43,752 nt of DNA from Xenococcaceae cyanobacterium MO_167.B52 (GTDB taxonomy: Bacteria; Cyanobacteriota; Cyanobacteriia; Cyanobacteriales; Xenococcaceae): the NCBI GenBank assembly GCA_030065315.1, contig JASJDB010000005.1, positions 1 through 43,752 on the forward strand. The letters run 5' to 3'. The notes below the pieces were generated by a model, which was not told the origin of the DNA, made no database searches, and was given only the letters and a program-made list of their open reading frames with translations. The translations under genes were made by a program, and so were the position numbers. Of this stretch, positions 36,336 through 43,752 are shown in pieces. Every line of letters begins with the position of its first letter. Position 1 is the stretch's first letter.

Positions 36336-37088
36336 CCAAGACCGAACAGCAGAAAGTAATTATTGATAAAGTAGCTTTGTTTATGACTGGAGTAACCATG
36401 AAAACAAATTATTAGAAGAAAACTAGTCAGCAAAGATAGGAATATTCAAACTTTAATTAGCTCATAATAGAATTATTTTAAGTTTGTTATTTAAGGCTAT
36501 TTCGCTTTTAAGCTTATCAGTAAAAAAAACTGCTAAACCTCAGTAGTTTTACTGGTTTTTATATTTTTTTTTGATGAAATAGAGGCTTTTTTAAAGAAAT
36601 AATGAAGATTTAAATATTGAACAAAAATAAATTATTTTTACTACATTAGATGTTTTTTGGTATGTCTAAATATTTTTTGTATTCTTTTCACAAAATACTT
36701 TTTCGCCAAATTACCACTTTTATAATGGGTTTAAGATAGTTATCGCTGGAGCAAATTATCAAATTAATATCTGTTTATCTTGAATTGCCACATAGAAAGT
36801 AAGTCCTAGTTAGGATGAGTAAAGCCTATATAGAAATGACCTAACTATTGAAACCAATCAAATAGCTATGGATTATAACTTTGATTGCATAATCTTGCAT
36901 TTATACAGATATCAATTAGAGAAGTAGTCAGTAAAAACCCCTAAAACAATACAAAAGAACTAATAGGCTAGTCTAAACTGCATCTAGTTTTAGGTCAATA
37001 GTTTTTAATTAATGTTTCCTCTAACAGTAATTAAAAATAAAACTCTAGTTTTCTGGGTGGACAAAGTTTATTTCTAATGCCCGAAATA
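36336..37088. other. 750-bp AT-rich spacer between the RND pump and histidine kinase genes
   Basis: No gene is supported. It holds a minus-strand terminator-like stem (36522-36550) and a weak A/T hairpin just after the pump stop (about 37038-37058). The kinase promoter should lie in 36336-36520, but I see no clear -35/-10 pair. Confidence 0.6.
36522..36550 (-). terminator. Probable terminator upstream of the histidine kinase
   Basis: AAAACTACT (minus strand, 36550-36542) pairs with AGCAGTTTT (36534-36526) with one G-T wobble, followed by a T-run. It would isolate the kinase from the efflux operon upstream. Confidence 0.55.
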
Positions 37089-40000
37089 TTAATTTGAATT
37101 TCTTCTGAGTATTTCTAAGTCATTACTGTTGAGAATTGAGTCATTGTTATGCTTACCATTATTGGAGTCTCCTGAGTCATCAGACTTGGTGAAATAAGAT
37201 TCGATGCTTTTTACGGTGATATAGAGAGAAGGAACCAGAAATAAACTTAACACTGTGGCAAAAAGCATTCCCCCAAATACTGCGGTTCCCAATGACCAAC
37301 GACTAGCAGCACCAGCACCACTAGCAGTTACTAAAGGCAGAAAGCCTACTAAGCTAGAAATAGCTGTCATGAGAATAGGACGGAAACGCTCTTGTCCGGC
37401 TTTGATTGCTGCGCGGACGATATTTAATCCCTGTTCTCGTAACTGGTTGGCATATTCGACAATTAGAATCGCGTTTTTACTTGCCAAACCAATCAGCATT
37501 ACTAGTCCTACCTGACAATAGACATCGTTATTAATTAGGGGCCAAATACTACCTGCTTGGAAGATATTGGCTCTACCCCAAATAGCTATAATTGCGCCCA
37601 AAATAGCTAGAGGGACAGTGAGCATAATAATAATTGGATCGATAAAGCTTTCATACTGAGCAGCAAGTACCAAGAAAGCCATAAGTAAGCCAATTGCGAA
37701 AATAATCGCTGATTGTCCCCCAGAATTTTTCTCTTCTAAGGCTGTACCTGTCCATTCATACCCAAAAGCAGGGGATAATACTTCGGCTGCAATTTCTTCC
37801 ATAGCTTGAATCGCTTGCCCTGTACTATATCCTGGTGCGGGGTTACCTTGAATTTTGATGGCGCGAAATAAATTATAGTGGGTGATGGTCTGAGGTCCAG
37901 TGAATTCGGTAAGCTTGACTAGATTCCCCAGAGATACTAGCTCTCCATTATTGGAGCGAACATAGAGTTGTTTAATATCTTGGGGATGGGAACGAAATTC
38001 CCCTTCTGCTTGGATGTAGACTCGATATTGTCTTTGTCCCAGCACAAAATCATTGACATATTGGGAGCCTAAGTAAGACTGTAAGGTATTAAAGATATCA
38101 TCAATATCGATATTTAGAGCTTTAGCTCTTTCTCGATTAACTTCTATTTCTATTTGAGGTGTATTGGCTGCAAATTGGGTAAAAGCTGCTGCAATTTCTG
38201 GTCTTTGGTTAGCTGCTGCAATTATTTTGTTGGCATTTTCAATTAAAGCCGAAATCGGTAACCCCCGACGGTCTTGCAGTTGAAATTCAAATCCGCCAAA
38301 GGTACTTAAACCACGAACAGGAGGAGCATTGACAGCAAAGGCTCTGGCTCCTTTTATGTTTTGAAATGAACCATTGAGACGACCAAGGATGGAATAGACG
38401 GATTTAGCTTCTCCTCGTCTTTCTGACCAAGGTTTGAGCTTGGAGAAAACAAAACCGCGATTACTACCATTTCCTTCAAAGCCAAAACCACTGAGAGTAA
38501 AGTAACCATCGATTTCTTCTACTTTACTCATTTTCTCCCCGATTTGCTCCATGATTTTGTCAGTGTAGTTAAGGGATACACCATCTGGTGCTTGAACCAC
38601 AGTGAAGAAATAACCCTGATCTTCTTCGGGAACAAAGCCCGTAGGAACCAGGTTGTATAGGAAGTAGGTAAAGAGGACTAAGGCAGTGAAGCCAGCTAAG
38701 ACAAAGGGACGAATGGCTTTTTTGGTTAGAAAACTAATAGTTTTGGCATAAGTGTTAGTAATCCAATTAAAAACTCGATTAAATTTATCAAAAAACCAAT
38801 CTAAAATTCCTCCTTTCTTTTCTTTTTGACGTAATAATAATCCCGACATAGTGGGGGAGAAAGTAAGAGCATTAAAAGTGGAAAGAGCGATCGCAAAAAC
38901 AATGGTTAAGGCAAATTGCTGGAAAATAACCCCTGTTGTGCCAGGAAAGAATGATACTGGAATAAATACGGCTGCTAAGACCAAAGAAGTAGCAATTACT
39001 GCCCCACTTAACTCATTCATCGTATCGATCGCAGCCAGACGAGGCTTCATGCCTCTTTCTACCTTAGTGGCAATCGCTTCTACTACTACAATCCCATCAT
39101 CTACTACTAACCCTGTAGCTAATACCATCGCGAAAAGGGTGAGAGTGTTAATTTGAAAGCCAAATACATTGAGGAAAGCAAATGCCCCAATTAAAGAGAC
39201 AGGAATTGCGATCGCAGGAATGAGGGTGGTACGCCAGTCTTGTAAAAAGATGAAAATAATCAGAACCACTAGTAATACCGCTTGTACCAGGGTTTTAACT
39301 ACTTCTTGTAGAGATACTTCCACAAAGGCTGTTGCATCCAGAGCTACTTCATAACTCATTCCTGGAGGAAACTGCTGAGATAATTCTGCGATCGCATCTT
39401 TAACCTGACGGGCAACCTCAAGGGCATTACTTCCTGGTAACTGAAAAATTCCCAAACCAATAGCGGGAGAACCGTTATAACGGGCTATGGTATCGTAGCT
39501 TTCAGCTCCCAATTCTGCCCTGCCTACATCCCTAAGCTTGATCAGGTTGCCCCTTTCCCCCACAGAGATAACCATATTTTCAAACTCTTCCGCTGTTTCT
39601 AATCTTCCAACAGCACGGAGGGTAAACTCAAAATTCTGGTCTTGGGGAGAAGGTTGCTGACCAATTTTTCCTGCACCTACCTGGACATTTTGCTCCTCTA
39701 GGGCATCAACCACACTTTGAGCCGTGAGATTTCTGGCTGCTAAGGCATCAGGATTAAGCCAGATCCGCATGGCGTAGCGACGTTCGCCAAAAATTACCGC
39801 TCTACCTACACCATTGATCCGCTTAATCTGATCCAGAACATATAAGTCTAGGTAATTACTGACAAATAAATCATCGTACTCGCCATTTTCCGCAAAAAAA
39901 GCAATTCCCAGTAACAAGTCTGGGGAAGATTTCTGTACGGTAACACCAGTTTGTTGTACTGATCCAGGTAATTGGGGTTCTGCTTGAGCTACTCGATTCT

Positions 40001-40334
40001 GGACGTTAACTTGAGAAATATTGCGATCGCTATTAACAGGAAAAGAAACTGTAATATTGGTTATACCGTTATTACTAGTGTTAGAGGATATATATCGCAT
40101 ATCCTCCACCCCGTTAACTTCTCGTTCCAGAATATTAGTAACATTACTTTCTGCGGTTTCTGCATCTGCACCAATATAATTAGCTGTTACTTCAACTTGA
40201 ATTGGGGCAATCTGAGGGAGCTGAGAAATAGGAAGCATCGGAATACTGATTGCCCCCACCAGCACCACAATAATGGCGCATACTGCCGTTAAGATCGGCT
40301 TTCTAATAAAGGTGTCTGCTATGCTCAATAACAT
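37089..40334 (-). CDS. RND multidrug efflux pump, HAE1 (AcrB/MexB) family
   Basis: A proton-driven inner-membrane efflux pump of 1081 aa, expected to work as a trimer with the membrane-fusion lipoprotein encoded just upstream and an outer-membrane channel not in the window. The N-terminus FIRKPILTAVCAIIVVLVGAIS is membrane segment 1. Porter subdomains follow. The proton-relay aspartates lie in GLVVDDGIVVVEA (about residue 405). PGTTGVIFQQFALTIVFAIALSTFNALTFSP ends the first half, and the second half repeats the layout with GLASKNAILIVEYANQLREQG (about 955). It is 109 bp downstream of the fusion-protein gene. The heptamer array at 40336-40384 abuts its ATG, and no Shine-Dalgarno site is visible. 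Confidence 0.95.
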   Translation of the reverse strand: MLLSIADTFIRKPILTAVCAIIVVLVGAISIPMLPISQLPQIAPIQVEVTANYIGADAETAESNVTNILEREVNGVEDMRYISSNTSNNGITNITVSFPVNSDRNISQVNVQNRVAQAEPQLPGSVQQTGVTVQKSSPDLLLGIAFFAENGEYDDLFVSNYLDLYVLDQIKRINGVGRAVIFGERRYAMRIWLNPDALAARNLTAQSVVDALEEQNVQVGAGKIGQQPSPQDQNFEFTLRAVGRLETAEEFENMVISVGERGNLIKLRDVGRAELGAESYDTIARYNGSPAIGLGIFQLPGSNALEVARQVKDAIAELSQQFPPGMSYEVALDATAFVEVSLQEVVKTLVQAVLLVVLIIFIFLQDWRTTLIPAIAIPVSLIGAFAFLNVFGFQINTLTLFAMVLATGLVVDDGIVVVEAIATKVERGMKPRLAAIDTMNELSGAVIATSLVLAAVFIPVSFFPGTTGVIFQQFALTIVFAIALSTFNALTFSPTMSGLLLRQKEKKGGILDWFFDKFNRVFNWITNTYAKTISFLTKKAIRPFVLAGFTALVLFTYFLYNLVPTGFVPEEDQGYFFTVVQAPDGVSLNYTDKIMEQIGEKMSKVEEIDGYFTLSGFGFEGNGSNRGFVFSKLKPWSERRGEAKSVYSILGRLNGSFQNIKGARAFAVNAPPVRGLSTFGGFEFQLQDRRGLPISALIENANKIIAAANQRPEIAAAFTQFAANTPQIEIEVNRERAKALNIDIDDIFNTLQSYLGSQYVNDFVLGQRQYRVYIQAEGEFRSHPQDIKQLYVRSNNGELVSLGNLVKLTEFTGPQTITHYNLFRAIKIQGNPAPGYSTGQAIQAMEEIAAEVLSPAFGYEWTGTALEEKNSGGQSAIIFAIGLLMAFLVLAAQYESFIDPIIIMLTVPLAILGAIIAIWGRANIFQAGSIWPLINNDVYCQVGLVMLIGLASKNAILIVEYANQLREQGLNIVRAAIKAGQERFRPILMTAISSLVGFLPLVTASGAGAASRWSLGTAVFGGMLFATVLSLFLVPSLYITVKSIESYFTKSDDSGDSNNGKHNNDSILNSNDLEILRRNSN

Positions 40335-40335
40335 G

Positions 40336-40384
40336 GTTAGTGGTTAGTTGTTCGTCGTTAATGGTTAATCGTTCATTGTTCATT
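40336..40384. repeat. Tandem heptamer array (GTTNNNN), 7 units, touching the pump start codon
   Basis: Seven perfect-period units run GTTAGTG, GTTAGTT, GTTCGTC, GTTAATG, GTTAATC, GTTCATT, GTTCATT. The array begins 2 bp from the ATG of the RND gene at 40334, so on the transcribed strand it fills the ribosome-binding region. Confidence 0.9.
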
Positions 40385-40413
40385 GCTTCCCTTATCACCC
40401 TTGTCTCCCCAAA

Positions 40414-40447
40414 ACCCAATACCTAATACCTAATACCTAATACCTAG
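40414..40447. repeat. Tandem heptamer array (ACCTAAT) containing a stop codon
   Basis: A CCCAAT unit, three exact ACCTAAT units and a final ACCTAG. The TAG stop of the membrane-fusion gene (40444-40446 on the minus strand) lies inside the last unit, so the repeat supplies the end of the reading frame. A CCCTTGTCTCCCC segment links it to the array at 40336-40384. Confidence 0.88.
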
Positions 40448-41778
40448 TTCTTGAGAGTCGATAATTCTTCATTCACAACGGGGACCCCATTAGAAAGATT
40501 GAGAATTCCTGAGGTAATTAATTTTTCTCCTGGTTCAATTCCTGAAATTACTTGATAGGCTTGACCTTGAATATCACCCAATTGCACTAGCTTTTGCTGC
40601 GCTACTAAGGTAGTTTTGCCATTTTGCTCTGTTTCTTCGGCGATAAAGACGAAACTCTGTCCAGCAATGCGAGATATGGCTGTAGTGGGAACTAAGATGC
40701 CAGGTTTTTCTGACCATATTACTTTGGCTCTCACAAATTGCTCGTCTTGGAGACTGCCATTGTTGGGAAAGGTGGCTTTAGCTAAAATTGATTGCTGTGT
40801 GGAATTCACTGTGGGAGAGATAAAACTAATTTTTCCCGTAACTTCTGTTTTGCCTTGACTATTAACAATCCCAACAGGTAAGCCCAACTTTAACTTACTA
40901 GCTTGCTGGATGGGAATCGCGATATTAAGTTCTAAGTTGTTATTTTGAGTAATGCCAGTTATGGGATCTCCAGCTTCGATGTAATCTCCTATTTTGGGAA
41001 TAATGTCACCAACTATGCCATCTATAGGGGCAACAATACGATTAAACTCTAAGTTTTCACTGGCTACTTTGACTCTTGCTTGGGCTTGAGTTAATCCTGC
41101 TCTTTCTCGGTCTACATTGGCTAGGGCTGCTCTAACTCCTTCTTGGGCTGCAATTATGGCTTTGTTATTGGCATTGAGAGCTTGTTGAAAGGCATCTTTT
41201 TGAGCGATCGCAGCTTCTAAGTCTCTTTTGCGATCATCAAGAAATTGTTGGGATTCTGCCCCCTCTCCTACTAAAAATTCCGCACGTTTTATATTCGCTT
41301 GAGCTAGAGCTACTTCTGCTTTTTGTCTTCTCAAGTCGGCTTTGCTTTGCTCTACTTGAGCTTGGACTCTAGCTACTTCTGCTTCCGCAGTTTTTACTCT
41401 GGCTTGAGCATTAGTGACATTTGCTTGACTAATATTGACATTAGAAATAGCAGCGTTAACTTCCGCTTTTTCCCTAGTTTGTTGCAATTGTACTATGAGT
41501 TGTCCTTCTTTAACGTGATCGCCCTCTTGAACTGCAATCTGGATAATACGCCCTTCAACTCTAGAGGCTAAAGAAACTCGTTTTTGAGCTTCTAGACTAC
41601 CAAGAAATTCTGAACTATCTTCTAAAATACTAACTGTCAAGCTCTTAGTCTCTACGGGTAGAGCTTGGGGTATGAATCCCTGTGGCTGTTCTTGCTTGCC
41701 ACAAGCAGCTACACCAATTACCAATGTCAATGCTATCCCTGCTAGTTTTCTATCTAGCAGATTGTTAGAAATAATCAT
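40444..41778 (-). CDS. RND efflux membrane-fusion (periplasmic adaptor) lipoprotein
   Basis: A HlyD/AcrA-like adaptor of 444 aa. The signal sequence ends in a lipobox LVIGVAAC with C26 as the lipidated cysteine. A first lipoyl/barrel-sandwich half (SLASRVEGRIIQIAVQEGDHVKEGQLIVQL, about 67-96) precedes an unusually long Ala/Gln/Glu-rich helical hairpin (about 100-235). The second lipoyl half follows (FNRIVAPIDGIVGDIIPKIGDYIEAGD), then beta-barrel and membrane-proximal domains. It is the first gene of the efflux pair with the HAE1 pump. The stop codon lies within a heptamer array. Confidence 0.93.
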   Translation of the reverse strand: MIISNNLLDRKLAGIALTLVIGVAACGKQEQPQGFIPQALPVETKSLTVSILEDSSEFLGSLEAQKRVSLASRVEGRIIQIAVQEGDHVKEGQLIVQLQQTREKAEVNAAISNVNISQANVTNAQARVKTAEAEVARVQAQVEQSKADLRRQKAEVALAQANIKRAEFLVGEGAESQQFLDDRKRDLEAAIAQKDAFQQALNANNKAIIAAQEGVRAALANVDRERAGLTQAQARVKVASENLEFNRIVAPIDGIVGDIIPKIGDYIEAGDPITGITQNNNLELNIAIPIQQASKLKLGLPVGIVNSQGKTEVTGKISFISPTVNSTQQSILAKATFPNNGSLQDEQFVRAKVIWSEKPGILVPTTAISRIAGQSFVFIAEETEQNGKTTLVAQQKLVQLGDIQGQAYQVISGIEPGEKLITSGILNLSNGVPVVNEELSTLKN

Positions 41779-41911
41779 AAGTAGTTAAGAATAGATTAAA
41801 GTGTATCGGAGAATATGCTTAAGATATTATGTAGTTGATGTTAACATTTTTTAAATTTTACTGTCTTATATCTTAAGACAGATATGTATTGTTTCAAGGC
41901 TATGATAAGTA

Positions 41912-42319
41912 TTACAATGATTGGATAATAGCTAGAGGTAACGGGATTCTAGTTCTAGTTAGAGGATTAATGCAAACATGGTTGGTAGTAGCTGTTACTA
42001 TTGGTTTTTCACCAGCGTTGAGGCGATAAATTTTATACGAGATCGCAAATTCTGTGTCATTAACTGGTTGTGATTCTAGCTTAATTTCCAATTTGTCACC
42101 ACAAAACATAGGACGAAAAAAGTCTATTTCTCCATGTACTATTGGAATAGCTAGTTTTTTTTCTTGAAGTAATTGTTGTAGATTAAGACCAATGGTTGCT
42201 AACCATTCTTCATAAGCTTCGTGACACATTTCCATAGCCCTAGCAAAATACACTACCCCAGCAGCATCGGTATCAGCTAGATATACAGTTCTAAGATAAT
42301 TAGTCATTTCATTTAACAT
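41912..42319 (-). CDS. Acyl-CoA thioesterase, 1,4-dihydroxy-2-naphthoyl-CoA hydrolase-like
   Basis: A hotdog-fold 4HBT thioesterase of 135 aa. The catalytic loop YLADTDAAGVVYFARAMEMCHEAYEEW (D16 and D18 as candidate catalytic acids) and the HGEIDFFRPMFCGDKLEI strand match cyanobacterial enzymes that release DHNA from its CoA ester in phylloquinone synthesis. Phylloquinone is the photosystem I secondary acceptor. The ATG at 42319 or 42307 (MTNYLRT) may start it. It stands alone, divergent from the alpha/beta hydrolase gene. A general acyl-CoA thioesterase is the alternative. Confidence 0.85.
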   Translation of the reverse strand: MLNEMTNYLRTVYLADTDAAGVVYFARAMEMCHEAYEEWLATIGLNLQQLLQEKKLAIPIVHGEIDFFRPMFCGDKLEIKLESQPVNDTEFAISYKIYRLNAGEKPIVTATTNHVCINPLTRTRIPLPLAIIQSL

Positions 42320-42448
42320 TTATCATTTATCATCGAGAGTGTTTGAAGCTTCAAGACATTCAATGAACAAAAAACAATCAACAGCGATTGATAACCAGCA
42401 AAAAAATGCTATATATTTCAAGATAATAATAAATTTGTAATTATAAAA

Positions 42449-43342
42449 ATGTTTCCCGATTATATCCCCAGTGATGCCAATAAGCTAACAGAAGCAGCAT
42501 CCATCACACTAGCAAAACAAATTCAACTACAGTCTATCTTTACTTCTTTTAGTAGTGAATCTATCCCTACCGCTTATGTTCAACAGGGAAAAGGAAACGC
42601 CCCTATTTTATTGCTACATGGTTTTGATAGTTCTTTGTTGGAGTTTCGTCGTCTCATACCATTACTAGCAAAAACTCAGGAAGTTTATGCAGTAGATTTA
42701 TTGGGATTTGGGTTTAGCGAACGTATTCCTAATTTACCCTACGGTGCAGAGGCAATTAAGACTCATCTTTACTATTTTTGGAAAACTGTTATTCAACAAC
42801 CAGTAATTCTGATTGGTGCTTCTATGGGAGGTGCAGCAGCAATTGATTTCACTTTAAGCTATCCTGAACTAGTTGAAAAACTCATCTTAATAGATAGTGC
42901 AGGACTGGCAAAACAACCGATTATTGGCAAGTTTATGTTTTCGCCTCTAGACTATTGGGCAACAGAATTCCTCCGTAATCCTAAAGTCAGACAAAATATT
43001 AGTAAAGCAGCATATTATGATAAGAGTTTTGCTAATATTGATGCTCAAATATGTGCTGCTTTACATTTACAATGTCCCAATTGGAATCAAGCTTTAATTA
43101 CTTTTACCAAAAGTGGGGGCTATGGTTCTTTTATCAATAAAATTAAGGATATTGCCCAACCTACTTTAATTACTTGGGGTAAGCAAGATAAAATTTTGGG
43201 CATTAAAGATGCGACTAAATTTGCCAAAAATCTTCCTAATAATAAATTGGTTTGGATTGATCAATGTGGTCATGTTCCCCATCTTGAAAAACCTGAATTT
43301 GTAGCAACAGAAATAATCGAATTCATTGAAATTAATAGCTAA
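42449..43342 (+). CDS. Alpha/beta-fold hydrolase
   Basis: A 297-aa serine hydrolase with an intact triad: S125 in the nucleophile elbow GASMGGAA, D247 in WGKQDKILG and H275 in QCGHVPHLEKPE. The oxyanion-type HGFDSS loop is near residue 55. There is no signal peptide. Cyanobacteria carry many such paralogues (esterase-, epoxide-hydrolase- or MenH-like), and the substrate cannot be read from sequence. The neighbouring DHNA-CoA-type thioesterase is divergent, so a quinone-pathway role is only a guess. Its TAA stop overlaps the TAG stop of the convergent HTH/zinc-ribbon gene by 4 bp. Confidence 0.9.
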   Translation: MFPDYIPSDANKLTEAASITLAKQIQLQSIFTSFSSESIPTAYVQQGKGNAPILLLHGFDSSLLEFRRLIPLLAKTQEVYAVDLLGFGFSERIPNLPYGAEAIKTHLYYFWKTVIQQPVILIGASMGGAAAIDFTLSYPELVEKLILIDSAGLAKQPIIGKFMFSPLDYWATEFLRNPKVRQNISKAAYYDKSFANIDAQICAALHLQCPNWNQALITFTKSGGYGSFINKIKDIAQPTLITWGKQDKILGIKDATKFAKNLPNNKLVWIDQCGHVPHLEKPEFVATEIIEFIEINS

Positions 43343-43752
43343 GTCTTTTTGTCTTTTGAAGTTGAGGAATTAGTTTGAGCGAGTTTAGCTTTCCACTCTG
43401 CTACTGAGGCTGTCCGCTTATAATTGGTACCACAAAAAGGGCAGAAGCGATGGGTAAAAGAAGTGATGAATTCTTGACAATTAGGGCAGCGATCGCGTAA
43501 TTTTGTGCCACACATAAAACAATAACGCGATCGCAACTCTCTCCATATTGGCTCTGGTTCTGCCCCCGCACTCCAACATTGGGGACAAATTTTAATTGTT
43601 TTAACCGAAATAACTGGTGCGCCTTTGATCGCAGCAGTTAAATATTCTGTGGGAATAGAAAGTGCGTAAGCTAACCCCCGCTTGGCTTTAGCACTCAGTC
43701 TATTGGTTTTGCCCCGTTCAATCTTACCAATACTTTGCAGATGCAAGCCTGC
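43339..43752 (-). CDS. HTH (XRE-like) plus zinc-ribbon protein, 5' end off window
   Basis: The frame is open to the window edge; sequence before the apparent TTG at 43746 already encodes the HTH helix (AGLHLQSIGKIERGKTNRLS), so the true start lies beyond 43752. The visible N-terminal part ends an XRE-type DNA-binding domain (KRGLAYALSIPTEYL). It is followed by paired zinc-ribbon cysteines: CPQC, CFMCG, CPNC and CPFCG, enough for two zinc sites. It probably binds DNA as a regulator, with the double zinc ribbon helping folding or contacts. The target is unknown. It overlaps the convergent hydrolase gene by 4 bp at the stops. Confidence 0.8.
   Translation of the reverse strand, partial: AGLHLQSIGKIERGKTNRLSAKAKRGLAYALSIPTEYLTAAIKGAPVISVKTIKICPQCWSAGAEPEPIWRELRSRYCFMCGTKLRDRCPNCQEFITSFTHRFCPFCGTNYKRTASVAEWKAKLAQTNSSTSKDKKT

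Noticed and set aside
37038..37058. Terminator just after the RND pump gene
   Set aside because: The AAAAC/GTTTT stem is short and AT-only apart from one pair, so it is too weak to list as a feature; the stem at 36522-36550 is better.
39972..40292. Antisense open frames inside the RND pump, topoisomerase and histidine kinase genes
   Set aside because: They are shadows of well-conserved genes with no protein-like composition or ribosome sites.

Overview
The window is a stretch of cyanobacterial chromosome. The evidence is psbU (a photosystem II extrinsic protein), a panC-cmk fusion gene, a SigF-type sigma factor, a 2-Cys peroxiredoxin, a phylloquinone-pathway type thioesterase, and well over twenty copies of the HIP1 octamer GCGATCGC (for example 1639-1646 and 4618-4625). 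AT-rich spacers, abundant short tandem heptamer repeats and TPR-rich enzymes fit a unicellular, baeocystous or filamentous cyanobacterium. The species cannot be named from this sequence. Several genes start with TTG or GTG, and I moved several starts to an inner ATG where context favoured it.

Layout. Positions 1-8.7 kb hold the 3' end of an M3 oligopeptidase, a small leftward cluster (97-aa unknown, YjbQ-type protein, polyphosphate-glucokinase-like ROK kinase), a phosphoribulokinase-like kinase divergent from a GH38 alpha-mannosidase, an acidic unknown protein and tRNA-Arg(CCG). Positions 8.7-18.4 kb are core genes: a type IIA topoisomerase A subunit, a response regulator, two membrane proteins (one SpoIIM-like), sigF, a peroxiredoxin, a GltS-like symporter and a fructosamine-kinase-family gene followed by a decayed copy of its own 5' end. 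Positions 18.4-24.6 kb contain a long AT-rich palindrome-bearing spacer, an animal-type haem peroxidase, psbU and panC-cmk.

Positions 24.6-34.1 kb are the most distinctive part. A long structured leader precedes a small RTX-type calcium-binding protein. Three consecutive genes follow in the same direction, each joining an N-terminal TPR array to a different C-terminal enzyme: a GT61-type glycosyltransferase, a SAM methyltransferase and a PAPS sulfotransferase. A THUMP-domain RNA methyltransferase comes next. I infer a locus that glycosylates, methylates and sulfates a common target, perhaps a surface polymer or the RTX protein.

Positions 34.1-43.7 kb hold a membrane histidine kinase, an RND efflux pair (membrane-fusion lipoprotein and inner-membrane pump), a DHNA-CoA-type thioesterase, an alpha/beta hydrolase and the 3' part of an HTH plus zinc-ribbon protein.

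Short repeats run through the whole window: 7-bp tandem arrays next to stop or start codons, a CCTAAAGGATA palindromic family, a MITE-like element, and a composite intergenic-type repeat captured in frame inside the alpha-mannosidase gene. No insertion sequence with a transposase and no CRISPR array were found.
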